From Bacillus sp. RO2 (GTDB taxonomy: Bacteria > Bacillota > Bacilli > Bacillales > Bacillaceae_I), in the NCBI RefSeq assembly GCF_012911845.1, contig NZ_JAAXCU010000057.1:124001-188000 (forward strand): a stretch of 64,000 bases of DNA, read 5' to 3'. Position numbers and translations under genes: made by a program. The notes under the pieces are model-generated. The model was given only the letters and a program-made list of their open reading frames with translations, did no database searches and was not told the DNA's origin. The stretch's first letter is position 1. Every line of letters starts with the position of its first letter. Positions 47,684 through 56,282 of the stretch are shown one piece after another.

Positions 47684-50614
47684 TTATTCAACAGTATTAC
47701 CTAGATAATCTAACCAAATAGCACGATCTCCCCTACAAGTCCACTTCACAGTACCATCTATTACCTCTTCCCCTACTCCTGTAGGAAAGTTAGGTTTTAA
47801 TGTGCTTGTAGTACCTCCCTTTGTACATTCGAAAATTTTCCCATTCTCATATATCAATTGACCTAATTTATACAATGAATTTCTTTTGGATATTTCGTTA
47901 GTATAGTAACCACTCTTTACTTCATTAACCCATATAGGCTTTCTTAATGTGGTATCAAAAAAAGTTGTTCCAAGTTCTAATTTTTTTTGAGGTCTGATAT
48001 AGGATGGCCCAATCTTATGTGTATCACCAGTAATTAATTGTATTTCTGAAATACCTTTAATAACATTATTCTCATAAATAGTTGGGTTAACAATTAACTT
48101 CCAAGAAAAGTCTATAGGCTTTACTACAAGAGAGTTTCCTTCAAATATATTGTTTTTTATCTTAGTAAAAGCAGTATTTACACCACTTGATGAAATAAAT
48201 GCTCCACTATCTGCCATAGTGGAAGAAAAATGATTTTCTTGAACGAATATGTTTTTAGCATTGATTATGTTGATAAAATTAGCATTCGTACCTACCACTG
48301 TTATTTTACAATTCATGATGTTTAAATTGGAATTTGGACTATTGAAAACTAGGAATCTGTCATTAGTTGTAAATGAACATTTTTCGAAACAGAGAGTCTT
48401 ATTGCTACTACTTGTTGTAGTTGTCATAATTGAAGGATAACTTATTTCGCAATTTTCGAATTTAAACAAATAGGATCCACTAAACACTGGATATATAAAA
48501 ATTGAGTCTTTGACAACGCTATCATCGGTAGCTATTAATGTTGCTCCACTTGATTCCTTACCTATGATAGATACATTTTTGATGATGCACGGATTATTAT
48601 AACTTGAAATAGTACCACTAAGATATTTATCTGAGTTGTTAAAAAAACTACAAGAAAATAAATTTATGGAATGTGGCTCTGGTTGATTCATTATGATCCT
48701 TGAATTATGGAATACACATGATGAAATAATGATGTTTTTACCATTAGAATTGTACCCGAAATTCAGGGTTGTATTCTTAATCATGTTATTTGTGAACAAT
48801 ACATCATTTGCTCTTATACTGGCACCAGCATTTAAAAACTTATTACCATGTAACAACCAATACTTCCCACTCCCGCCACAGTTTGATTGAAAACTATTGT
48901 TTGTAACAGAAGCATAATAAGTTCCTACCAAAATTACATCATTAATACCATGTCCGAAAAATTCGTTCCCATCAATATAAATATTTTGGTTTGTTCTATA
49001 ACCATCTTCTATATCTATTCCAGCACCTACATAACCAGAATTATGATGAATTCTGTTATTTCTAATATAAAAATTCCTTGTTCCGGCACCTACAATACCA
49101 ACACGTCTATTGTTCATAATTTCGCAATTCTCGATTGTTATAAATTCTGGTCTTGGTTCAGCACGTACTTCAAAAGAAATATTAGTTGCAGTATTTTGAT
49201 GAAGAACGATATGCATAGTTTTTGCACCATTTGGTCTTTCAATATCTTCATACCATGAGGTATTTTCTTTATGTCCTATAAAATTACCATTTTCATCATA
49301 GAAAAATAAATCGAATATATCTGTATTGATTCCTCTTAAAGTACCGTATCCATTTCCTGTTAACATGAATTTATTTTCATTATTAGTGACCCTAAAATGA
49401 CTAACATCGTAAGGAGAAATTGTTCTTACTTTATTTATCGAGGATTCTTTTACTCCAGAAGTTTTATTGATCGTTCCTAATTCGAAATTAGATTCATTCG
49501 GGTATAACCAAACATCATAATTCCCTTCACCAATGTAGCCATCGCCTATTGCGTCACGTAAAATACAATTTGCAATTTTAATAAATTTGCAGTGACCTTT
49601 CAAAGAGATACAATGCCCCCATTCATGAGTTCCACCAGATGAAAAATCATGGTCATAGCGATCTCCGATAAATTCCCCGTTCGTAATGGTTATATGGTGC
49701 GCTTTTTTAGTTGAGTCAGAAGATCCAATTGAAACGATAGAGTATCGTTCTTTATTGTTTGGTTCTATAAATATTCTAGAACCTCCAAAGTCATAGTGAG
49801 TATTATTTTGAGGATAGATACTTTTATTTTGTGAAATTAGATAATTCCCTTTGGGAAATACAATATTTTTATATCCGTTTTCAAAAGCCCATTTAAATGC
49901 ATTGTTTATTCCATCAACAGTTTCTTTGGGAGCAGTCTTGTCATTCCTTATCCCCCATCGATTTAGTTCAATTAGATATGAGCCACTTGCAGTATTTTTT
50001 TGAGGTTCAATGTCTTTTGGCTCCCAAAATCCCTGGTTATAGGTCAAAACATTTCCATTGTTTGGAATGTCAGTTGGGTAACGAACATCTTTTAATTGTT
50101 TTAACTCCATTTCACTAAAAGAAAGGGGCTTTGCAGAAAATTTTTGGATGGTTGAGTCATATTGAAGAGTATATCCTTCTCGTAAATCAGAAATGGATAT
50201 TTCGTTAATATCGTTTAATGTGTGTTGATGATCAAGATTAGCTTTATTCTCCAAATCATTCGAGTTTGCTTTTGTGTTTAATTGTTCTAATATTTCACTT
50301 TCATCATAAACGATTATTTCTGATCCATTAACGATTATGTTTCCATTTTTCTTGCTATCCTCAATATTTATCTCTTTTTCTGTTAAGTCAATCAAGTTTT
50401 GGTGAATTTCATTAATAGCTGCAGTGATATTTGTCTTATTCTGAGTAGATAAGGTTGATAAAAGACCAATCATTTCTATATTTGAAATTTGTATATTTCC
50501 TAGATCTGAACCTATAAAAAGTTCATTTGAGTCAGTGCATAGTGCAAATTCACCTACATCAAGTTTAGGCAAATTAACTTTTAAGCAACTCTTAATTTGA
50601 ATTTTATATCCCAT
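47684..50614 (-). CDS. Large right-handed beta-helix protein with phage-tail-like N-terminus
   Basis: A 976-residue protein with no signal peptide. The N-terminus LDVGEFALCTDSNELFIG resembles the head-binding/attachment domain of phage tail fibres and hyaluronidase-type tailspikes. A short coiled-coil-like stretch follows (about 60-140). From about residue 200 a pectate-lyase-3 type domain begins (NRWGIRNDKTAPKETVDGIN, VFPKGNYLISQNK). It continues as many beta-helix rungs rich in Asn and short N-x-I/F repeats to about 830. The last ~75 residues (YKLGQLIYENGKIFECTKGG, DGTVKWTCRGD) look like a C-terminal carbohydrate-binding cap. ATG 50614 follows GGAGG. It may cut or bind the exopolysaccharide; the substrate is unknown. 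It is convergent to eps and divergent from the lasso operon. Confidence 0.85.
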   Translation of the reverse strand: MGYKIQIKSCLKVNLPKLDVGEFALCTDSNELFIGSDLGNIQISNIEMIGLLSTLSTQNKTNITAAINEIHQNLIDLTEKEINIEDSKKNGNIIVNGSEIIVYDESEILEQLNTKANSNDLENKANLDHQHTLNDINEISISDLREGYTLQYDSTIQKFSAKPLSFSEMELKQLKDVRYPTDIPNNGNVLTYNQGFWEPKDIEPQKNTASGSYLIELNRWGIRNDKTAPKETVDGINNAFKWAFENGYKNIVFPKGNYLISQNKSIYPQNNTHYDFGGSRIFIEPNNKERYSIVSIGSSDSTKKAHHITITNGEFIGDRYDHDFSSGGTHEWGHCISLKGHCKFIKIANCILRDAIGDGYIGEGNYDVWLYPNESNFELGTINKTSGVKESSINKVRTISPYDVSHFRVTNNENKFMLTGNGYGTLRGINTDIFDLFFYDENGNFIGHKENTSWYEDIERPNGAKTMHIVLHQNTATNISFEVRAEPRPEFITIENCEIMNNRRVGIVGAGTRNFYIRNNRIHHNSGYVGAGIDIEDGYRTNQNIYIDGNEFFGHGINDVILVGTYYASVTNNSFQSNCGGSGKYWLLHGNKFLNAGASIRANDVLFTNNMIKNTTLNFGYNSNGKNIIISSCVFHNSRIIMNQPEPHSINLFSCSFFNNSDKYLSGTISSYNNPCIIKNVSIIGKESSGATLIATDDSVVKDSIFIYPVFSGSYLFKFENCEISYPSIMTTTTSSSNKTLCFEKCSFTTNDRFLVFNSPNSNLNIMNCKITVVGTNANFINIINAKNIFVQENHFSSTMADSGAFISSSGVNTAFTKIKNNIFEGNSLVVKPIDFSWKLIVNPTIYENNVIKGISEIQLITGDTHKIGPSYIRPQKKLELGTTFFDTTLRKPIWVNEVKSGYYTNEISKRNSLYKLGQLIYENGKIFECTKGGTTSTLKPNFPTGVGEEVIDGTVKWTCRGDRAIWLDYLGNTVE

Positions 50615-50721
50615 TATTAATCCTCCGTTATAGAAAAGCGTTACTATATTTAATTCAAAGGAAGGGAAAATGGTTTGTACAAATAGGTAAAAACTTATAT
50701 AGGAAAGTCGGTTGAATAACC

Positions 50722-50763
50722 TTGACATTCTTTTTTAAGGATGTTATGTTCTATATTAAGAAC
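50722..50763 (+). promoter_or_regulatory. Lasso cyclase promoter with Sin-type operator
   Basis: TTGACA (50722-50727), 17 nt, TATGTT (50745-50750) with an extended TG, a strong SigA promoter. The palindrome GTTCTATATTAAGAAC (50748-50763) overlaps the -10 and start point. It is among the best-kept copies of the palindrome in the window. Confidence 0.85.
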
Positions 50764-50801
50764 AAATAATTTAAAAGTATTTCTATTACTTGGAGGTACA
50801 T

Positions 50802-52733
50802 ATGAGCGCTATTGCAGGTATACACAGTATAAAATCAAATGACATTCCACTTGAACACCGTGTGGATCTCATGAAGGGACTAAGTCATTTTCCTGCAGAC
50901 GATGTTCAAACCTGGCAAAAAGGAAATATGTACTTAGGTTCCCATTTGCAATGGATAACACCGGAATCGGTTGGAGAGTCAAATCCTTTACACCACAGAG
51001 AAATGAATTTAGTAATAGCAGCAGATGCAATCATTGATAACAGAATAGAACTATTTGAGAGATTGCAGATCCCTATTTATAAAAGAGACAAAATTACTGA
51101 TACCGAATTAATTTTAGAGGCATATCAGAAATGGGAAGATGATTCTCCGAAATATTTGATAGGAGATTTTGCTTTTATCATTTGGGATGAAGGTAAAAAT
51201 CAAATTTTTGGAGCAAGGGATTTTTCCGGTACTCGTACTCTTTATTACTTTTTAAATCAAGAATATTTTGCATTTTGTACGACACTTAAACCACTGTTAG
51301 CCTTACCTTACATAACAAGAAAATTAAATGAATCTTGGTTAGCAGAATATTTAGCAATTCCAGGAATGTACGAAACGATAGATGCTAATACCGCCATCTA
51401 TCAAGGAATTAAGCAAATCCCTCCTTCACATACACTGACGTTAAAAAATGGACAGATAAATTTGTCAAGGTATATTAAACTCGATGTCGACAAACAAATT
51501 ATATATAAGACAAACGAAGATTACGAAGAAGCATTTAAAGACATTTTTCAAACTGCAGTCAATTCAAGAATTAGAACGAATCGTAATGTTGGTGCTCAAT
51601 TAAGTGGTGGGTTGGATTCTGGTTCCGTTGTGGGTTACGCAGCTAGAGAGTTAGTTAAACAAGGTAGAAAGCTACATACATATAGTTACATTCCACCAAG
51701 TGATTTTAAGCAGTGGACTCCAAAACATAGGATTGCAGATGAGACCCCATACATACAATCAACCGTTCAATATGTTGGTAATATAAAAGATAATTACCTG
51801 GCCTTTAATAATAGAAATCCCTATTCAGAGATTGATACATGGTTGGAAACATATGAAATGCCCTACAAATTTTTTCACAATTCTTTTTGGGTTAGAGGAG
51901 TTTATGAAATGGCTTCTCAAGATGGTGTAGGTACTTTATTGAACGGAGCTAGAGGGAACTGGAGTGTATCTTGGGGACCTTATCTTGACTACCAGACACT
52001 TTTGTTAAAGCAAAGGAAATTTCTACTATTCTATAAAGAATTAGATGCTTACAGTAAAAATATTGGTGTCAAAAAGTCTAAAATTTTCTCTAAGGTATTA
52101 AACAAGGCTTATCCTACTGTATTTAGTAAACATAATTTTTCTTACAAAATTCCTAGCTTTATAAACCAAGATTTTGCTAGTCAGACCGGAGTTTTTAATA
52201 AACTGATTTCTAATGATATTGAACTTCATGAATATAAAACACCAAATGCATATGAGGCTAGAAAAAAATGTTTTGATCAAGTAACATTTTGGAATTCAAA
52301 TGGTACTGTCAATACTAAATTATCATTGAAATACAAGTTGTGGAATCGTGACCCTACTAACGATTTAAGAGTTATTAAATTTTGTTTATCTATTCCAGAA
52401 AGTCAATTCGTACAGAATGGATTTGATAGAGCTTTAATCCGACGAGCTACCAAGGGAATACTTCCTGAAAAAGTAAGATTGAATCAGCGTGTTCGAGGTA
52501 TACAGGGGAGTGATAGTCTTTTTAGAATGCTTCCTTTATGGAAAGATTTTATCTTAGAGTTAGAAACATTAGTAAAAGATCCATTAATTAAAGAATATCT
52601 AAACACTGAAGCTATAAAAAATATTATTGCAAATTTGAAAAATAATCCACGATCTGAAAATGTATTTGATTTAGATTTTGCATTCTTAATGAGAAGTTTA
52701 ATAACCTATAGATTCTTGAAAAAATATATTTGA
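50802..52733 (+). CDS. Lasso peptide macrolactam synthetase (cyclase, asparagine-synthetase-like)
   Basis: A 643-residue class B asparagine-synthetase homologue that adenylates a ring Asp/Glu of the precursor core and joins it to the new N-terminus. The glutaminase-like half starts MSAIAGIHSI; Ala replaces the catalytic Cys2, so no glutamine is used, as in known lasso cyclases. The synthetase half has the PP-loop AQLSGGLDSGSVVG (SGGLDS at about 268-273) and NGARGNWSVSWG. ATG 50802 follows TGGAGG; the TTG at 50790 overlaps that site. The precursor gene follows 13 bp later, and the rest of a paeninodin-type set lies downstream. Confidence 0.92.
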   Translation: MSAIAGIHSIKSNDIPLEHRVDLMKGLSHFPADDVQTWQKGNMYLGSHLQWITPESVGESNPLHHREMNLVIAADAIIDNRIELFERLQIPIYKRDKITDTELILEAYQKWEDDSPKYLIGDFAFIIWDEGKNQIFGARDFSGTRTLYYFLNQEYFAFCTTLKPLLALPYITRKLNESWLAEYLAIPGMYETIDANTAIYQGIKQIPPSHTLTLKNGQINLSRYIKLDVDKQIIYKTNEDYEEAFKDIFQTAVNSRIRTNRNVGAQLSGGLDSGSVVGYAARELVKQGRKLHTYSYIPPSDFKQWTPKHRIADETPYIQSTVQYVGNIKDNYLAFNNRNPYSEIDTWLETYEMPYKFFHNSFWVRGVYEMASQDGVGTLLNGARGNWSVSWGPYLDYQTLLLKQRKFLLFYKELDAYSKNIGVKKSKIFSKVLNKAYPTVFSKHNFSYKIPSFINQDFASQTGVFNKLISNDIELHEYKTPNAYEARKKCFDQVTFWNSNGTVNTKLSLKYKLWNRDPTNDLRVIKFCLSIPESQFVQNGFDRALIRRATKGILPEKVRLNQRVRGIQGSDSLFRMLPLWKDFILELETLVKDPLIKEYLNTEAIKNIIANLKNNPRSENVFDLDFAFLMRSLITYRFLKKYI

Positions 52734-52746
52734 AGGAGGTGATAAT

Positions 52747-52869
52747 ATGAAGAATTGGATGAAACCAGAATTAGAAATTTTAGAAGTAGAAAATACGTTT
52801 GCTGGACCAGGAATTAGAACTCCTGATGATACACAAACTGATCCAGATGAAGGTGTACACTACAGCTGA
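52747..52869 (+). CDS. Lasso peptide precursor 1 (paeninodin family)
   Basis: A 40-residue precursor. The leader is residues 1-18 (MKNWMKPELEILEVENTF) with the conserved Thr at -2, W4, KPEL, L12 and V14. The 22-residue core starts AGPGIRTPD, so Ala1 and Asp9 can form a nine-membered macrolactam, and ends GVHYS with a C-terminal Ser. The core closely follows that of paeninodin (AGPGTSTPD start, DPDE, VHY and terminal Ser), whose Ser is phosphorylated by an HprK-like kinase; such a kinase is encoded downstream. GGAGGTG at the end of the cyclase gene provides the binding site. A hairpin follows. Confidence 0.93.
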   Translation: MKNWMKPELEILEVENTFAGPGIRTPDDTQTDPDEGVHYS

Positions 52870-52897
52870 TCAAACCCACATACTTAATCCCTGAAGA

Positions 52898-52947
52898 GGC
52901 TGTTCAAAAAGTCGATTTGATTGGCTTTTTGACGGCCTTTACCTTTT
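52898..52947 (+). terminator. Attenuator hairpin after precursor 1
   Basis: GGCTGTTCAAAAAG pairs with CTTTTTGACGGCC (one bulge, one G-U) over a 9-12 nt loop, followed by TTTACCTTTT. It would give more precursor message than downstream message. The stretch 52948-53156 holds the kinase promoter and operators only. Confidence 0.65.
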
Positions 52948-53007
52948 CAGAAATTTCATGCAACTTTGAAAAAGAATTTCAAACGTGTATATATACATTA
53001 AATATAA

Positions 53008-53066
53008 TTGACAACTATCCTTTTTGGTGTTAAATTAAATACATAATTTAGTTCTTAATAAAGAAT
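53008..53066 (+). promoter_or_regulatory. Lasso kinase unit promoter with first Sin-type operator
   Basis: TTGACA (53008-53013), 17 nt, TAAATT (53031-53036). GTTCTTAATAAAGAAT (53051-53066) sits just after the predicted start point. Confidence 0.6.
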
Positions 53067-53100
53067 GAAAACATTCCGATTGATTTTTTTTACTATTTAC

Positions 53101-53116
53101 GTTCTTTATAATGAAC
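53101..53116 (+). promoter_or_regulatory. Second Sin-type operator before the lasso kinase
   Basis: GTTCTTTATAATGAAC differs at one base from the eps-promoter palindrome at 26832 and contains a TATAAT that could be a second -10. It lies 40 bp before the kinase start, 50 bp (about five turns) after the first site. Confidence 0.75.
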
Positions 53117-53156
53117 TAAAATGAGTGGTAAAATTCAATTCACAGGAGCGATCCAC

Positions 53157-54098
53157 ATGACCATTTCATTAAAACACCTGTACAAAGCGTTCGGCTTCAT
53201 CATTAAAAGTGAATATGCGCTCCCTGAACTGAGCAGGGCAAAAATAGATTCGGATACATGTGGTATTTCCATTGAAGTAGGTCATTTAGAAGACAAATGG
53301 AAATCCCGCTCCCAACAACCTAACAAATATTTCTACGTAGAGAAGAACCTCTGCATGTTCTATGTGCCTAACACCGCCATCTTCCTCATCCAACACGGCA
53401 GCAAAATTATTGTAAGTCCCTTTGAGGATGCAGCAGAAGATCACATCCGACTTTACTTACTTGGTACCTGCATGGGGGCAATCCTTATGCAGCGGCGAAT
53501 CCTTCCTTTACACGGCAGTGCAATTTCCATAAATGGAAAAGCTTATGCAATCGTTGGAGATTCTGGAGCTGGAAAATCGACGACTGCATCCGCTTTGTTA
53601 AAGCAGGGTTATCAATTAATTAGTGATGATGTGATCCCCGTTTCTTTCAACGAAAAAAATATTCCGATGGTGACCCCGGCATATCCTCAGCAGAAGTTGT
53701 GGCAGGAGAGTATAGATGAGTTTGGTATGGAGTCGAGTAACTTCCGTCCGATCATTGATCGTGAAACTAAGTTTGCGATACCGGTAGACTCTCAGTTTTG
53801 TAATAAGCTACTCCCGTTGGCAGGAGTTTTTGAATTGATGAAAACGGAGGATGAATCCCTTCAATTTTCTTCTGTTACTGGGTTGGAAAGGTTTCATCTG
53901 TTGTTCCAGCATACATACCGTAACTTTTTTATCCCAAGGGCTGGATTAATGGATTGGCATTTCCAGACATCCGCTAAGATGGTGAACAAGATGAGCTTTT
54001 ATCGGATTCAGCGTCCTACTTCCCATTTTACGGCAAATGAAATTACGGACTTTATTTTGACAAGTATGGAGAGAAAGGGTGAAGTGGTTAATGGCTAA
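53157..54098 (+). CDS. HprK-like kinase for lasso precursor C-terminal Ser
   Basis: A 313-residue protein related to HPr kinase. In paeninodin-type clusters this kinase phosphorylates the C-terminal Ser of the precursor. The P-loop GDSGAGKST spans about 134-142, preceded by LPLHGSAISING and followed by LISDDVIPV (metal-binding Asp pair about 157-158). ATG 53157 has AGGAG 8 nt upstream. The ATG at 53121 would start almost at the transcription start and is rejected. Both lasso precursors in this cluster end in Ser and are plausible substrates. The gene overlaps the PqqD-like gene by 8 bp. Confidence 0.88.
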   Translation: MTISLKHLYKAFGFIIKSEYALPELSRAKIDSDTCGISIEVGHLEDKWKSRSQQPNKYFYVEKNLCMFYVPNTAIFLIQHGSKIIVSPFEDAAEDHIRLYLLGTCMGAILMQRRILPLHGSAISINGKAYAIVGDSGAGKSTTASALLKQGYQLISDDVIPVSFNEKNIPMVTPAYPQQKLWQESIDEFGMESSNFRPIIDRETKFAIPVDSQFCNKLLPLAGVFELMKTEDESLQFSSVTGLERFHLLFQHTYRNFFIPRAGLMDWHFQTSAKMVNKMSFYRIQRPTSHFTANEITDFILTSMERKGEVVNG

Positions 54099-54381
54099 AG
54101 GGTTAGTTCTTACAAATGATTGTGTGTATTCTCAGGTGGAAGGAAACATCATTAGTGATATGGATGGAGAAAAGGTAATGTTTAGTATTACGAATGGAAA
54201 GTATTACAACCTAGGGGAGGTTGGAGGAGCCATCTGGGATTTGCTTCAGGAACCTAACAGTATTAAGGACATGGTTAGTCAATTGCAAGAAGTATATGAG
54301 GTGGATGAAAAGACTTGTGAAATGCAGGTGATGGAGTTCATTGCGATGCTTCATAAGGAAGGACTTATTAAACAAAATTAA
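54091..54381 (+). CDS. PqqD-like leader-recognition protein (lasso B1)
   Basis: A 97-residue PqqD/RiPP recognition element that binds the leader of the precursor and brings it to the protease. It shows the compact winged-helix pattern: DGEKVMFSITNGKYYNLGEVGGAIWDLL followed by a helical C-terminus (EMQVMEFIAMLHKEGLI). ATG 54091 is chosen because GTG 54079 abuts the AAAGG site. It overlaps the kinase end by 8 bp and precedes the protease half by 26 bp. B1 and B2 are separate proteins in Gram-positive lasso clusters, as here. Confidence 0.9.
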   Translation: MAKGLVLTNDCVYSQVEGNIISDMDGEKVMFSITNGKYYNLGEVGGAIWDLLQEPNSIKDMVSQLQEVYEVDEKTCEMQVMEFIAMLHKEGLIKQN

Positions 54382-54407
54382 TTTTCCAAGGCGAAAGGGA
54401 CCAAAAC

Positions 54408-54905
54408 ATGAGAAAACTGAAATTGTTATTGGAAGCGGACTGGAACACTAGGAGACTATTAGTAGAAACCTACTTCCGTTTAGCCTGGGCTCGCTACTTA
54501 AAAAGCGTTCCTTTTTCTACCGTAGCTCCATCTTTGGGTGCCAAGATGAGGGAGACGACTTTTGATAGACCTTCTTCAGAAGATCAGAGAGTGCTTGCGG
54601 CTGTATCCCAGGCTGTTCATATTATGAGTAAGTACACGTTCTGGGAAAGTCAGTGTCTGGTGAAGGCGATGGCGGCCATGAAGATGCTTGAAAAGAGAAA
54701 CATTGAGACGACTTTGTACCTCGGTACGGGCAAGGACGAAAACGGGAAGCTAATTGCGCATGCATGGTTGAGATCAGGTCCGTTTTATATTACTGGTGCT
54801 GAGGTGATGAATCAGTTTACAGTTGTAGGAAAATTCGCCAAAACATTGGGAAGGGAGCAGCGAAGTGAAAAAAACGGATCTAAATTTAGAGAAAGTTCCT
54901 CATGA
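54408..54905 (+). CDS. Lasso peptide leader protease (B2, transglutaminase-like)
   Basis: A 165-residue cysteine protease that removes the leader after Thr(-2). The catalytic Cys is in WESQCLVKA (about residue 83) and the His in KLIAHAWLRSG (about 118), with a downstream acidic residue in ITGAEV. These match the transglutaminase-like fold of lasso B2 proteins. The start follows AAAGGGA. Its end overlaps the nucleotidyltransferase gene by 41 bp, so they are coupled. The product must act before or together with the cyclase. Confidence 0.9.
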   Translation: MRKLKLLLEADWNTRRLLVETYFRLAWARYLKSVPFSTVAPSLGAKMRETTFDRPSSEDQRVLAAVSQAVHIMSKYTFWESQCLVKAMAAMKMLEKRNIETTLYLGTGKDENGKLIAHAWLRSGPFYITGAEVMNQFTVVGKFAKTLGREQRSEKNGSKFRESSS

Positions 54906-56052
54906 GCTGCTTTTTATCCTTCATGTAATAAAGGAAGAAAAAACAACAGCTTGGAGTGATCAATATGAGCAACTCCTAGAAAAGGTAAACTGGGAAGCAT
55001 TCTTAAAGCTTGCCAAACACCATCGTCTCTTTCCTCTACTATATCAACAGCTGAAACAAATGGATAATTCCTCTGTACCCGATTATGTTTTACGTTATCT
55101 GAAGGCAATGTATCAGCAAAATACCTTTCAGATGATGCACCTTACTGCAGAAATGAACCATCTTAACCAGCAATTCCTAACAAAAGATATTCGAACGATT
55201 TTTTTAAAGGGCCCAGTACTTGCGCAAGAACTATATGGCGATATCTCTTTAAGAACATCCTGTGATTTGGATATTTTAATTCCTCTAGAAAACTTAGGTG
55301 AAGCAGAAGCGCTACTTATACAACTGGGTTATGAGAAGGATGATTATATTGAGACCATACTTGGGGACTGGACATGGCGGCATCACCACGTCACCTATTT
55401 TCATCGGGAAAAAGGAGTGAAGTGTGAGCTGCACTGGCGGTTGAACCCTGGTCCGGGATTTGAACCTGCATTCAATGACCTTTGGGATAGGAAGATGAAA
55501 AGTTCCCTTTTAAATCAGAGCGTGTATATGCTGGGGAATGAAGATCTATTCTTTTTTCTTGTGACTCACGGTGCTAGGCACGGATGGTCCAGGCTAAGAT
55601 GGCTTGTGGACATATATCAACTATTACAACATGATATGAACTGGTCGCAATTAATCCATCTCTTTAGAAAATTGCACTACAACCGTGTAGGCGGTCAAGC
55701 ACTATTTTTAACTAAGAATCTATTAAACACTAAATTACCACAAGAACTAAGTGGTTTAATGAACAATAAAAATCGTGTGTTAGCGCAGGATGCTATTTAT
55801 TATTTGCGGTCAATGGTAAATTTACATACCGATCCTGTGCCTAAAGAGGTTTCTACTTATCATGCTAAGCATATGTTTGCCATGATGAGTACCCATCAGA
55901 AATGTTTGTATATGCTAAGCTGCTTATTTCCTTTCCCGGAAGACGCAGATACGATGCCATTACCTAAACCCCTACATATACTTTATATTCCATTAAGACC
56001 GATTTTATGGGTATGGAGAAAAAGCAGGAAACAAACGGTGTTAAAGGTTTAG
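54865..56052 (+). CDS. Nucleotidyltransferase-family lasso tailoring protein
   Basis: A 395-residue protein of the nucleotidyltransferase-like family found in paeninodin/pseudomycoidin-type clusters. The core is TIFLKGPVLAQELYGDISLR followed by TSCDLDILIPLENLGEAEALL, with the metal-binding DxD at about 134-136; HHVTYFHREKGVKCELHWRL follows. The rest is helical. In pseudomycoidin-type clusters the homologue extends modification of the phosphorylated C-terminal Ser. The GTG start lies inside the protease gene after GGGAGCAGC. Its target here (precursor 1, precursor 2, or both) is unknown. Confidence 0.8.
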   Translation: MKKTDLNLEKVPHELLFILHVIKEEKTTAWSDQYEQLLEKVNWEAFLKLAKHHRLFPLLYQQLKQMDNSSVPDYVLRYLKAMYQQNTFQMMHLTAEMNHLNQQFLTKDIRTIFLKGPVLAQELYGDISLRTSCDLDILIPLENLGEAEALLIQLGYEKDDYIETILGDWTWRHHHVTYFHREKGVKCELHWRLNPGPGFEPAFNDLWDRKMKSSLLNQSVYMLGNEDLFFFLVTHGARHGWSRLRWLVDIYQLLQHDMNWSQLIHLFRKLHYNRVGGQALFLTKNLLNTKLPQELSGLMNNKNRVLAQDAIYYLRSMVNLHTDPVPKEVSTYHAKHMFAMMSTHQKCLYMLSCLFPFPEDADTMPLPKPLHILYIPLRPILWVWRKSRKQTVLKV

Positions 56053-56078
56053 TAGTAGAGAGAGGGGGTGACGAAACA

Positions 56079-56210
56079 ATGAAATGTTGGACAAAGCCTG
56101 AGTTAGTAGTATTAGATGTAAAACATACAATGAAGGGTTGGAGTTGGAAACCACCTGTTCATGGGAATCCTGGTGATGATGATTGCGATCCGGTAGTTGG
56201 TGAAAGCTAA
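56079..56210 (+). CDS. Lasso-like precursor 2 (atypical core)
   Basis: A 43-residue peptide. Its leader MKCWTKPELVVLDVKHTM matches precursor 1 (MK-W--KPEL--L-V--T) with Thr at -2. The predicted core begins KGWSWKPPV and ends DPVVGES. It keeps the acidic tail and the C-terminal Ser needed by the kinase, but core positions 7-9 are Pro-Pro-Val, so no Asp/Glu is where the macrolactam normally closes. The first acids are Asp15-17, and a single Cys lies at core position 18. AGAGGGGGTG precedes the ATG. It may yield a non-lasso or unusually ringed phosphopeptide, or act as a regulator. A hairpin follows. Confidence 0.75.
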   Translation: MKCWTKPELVVLDVKHTMKGWSWKPPVHGNPGDDDCDPVVGES

Positions 56211-56222
56211 TGGTTAACAATC

Positions 56223-56266
56223 AGCCCTTATACAAATTGTGTAAGGGCTATGAAAACTTTTTTTAG
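56223..56266 (+). terminator. Attenuator hairpin after precursor 2
   Basis: AGCCCTTATACA pairs with TGTGTAAGGGCT over a short loop. The U-run (TTTTTTT) comes about 8 nt later, so termination is probably partial. The downstream genes have no separate promoter that I can see. Confidence 0.55.
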
Positions 56267-56282
56267 GACGGGTGGATTACAG

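Noticed and set aside
48249-49258. Plus-strand frames opposite the beta-helix gene
   Set aside because: Shadows of the minus-strand gene, with no ribosome binding sites or recognisable motifs.
52898-52937. Insertion-sequence end or small mobile element remnant after precursor 1
   Set aside because: Only one hairpin is present, with no second terminal repeat or target duplication; an attenuator explains it better.
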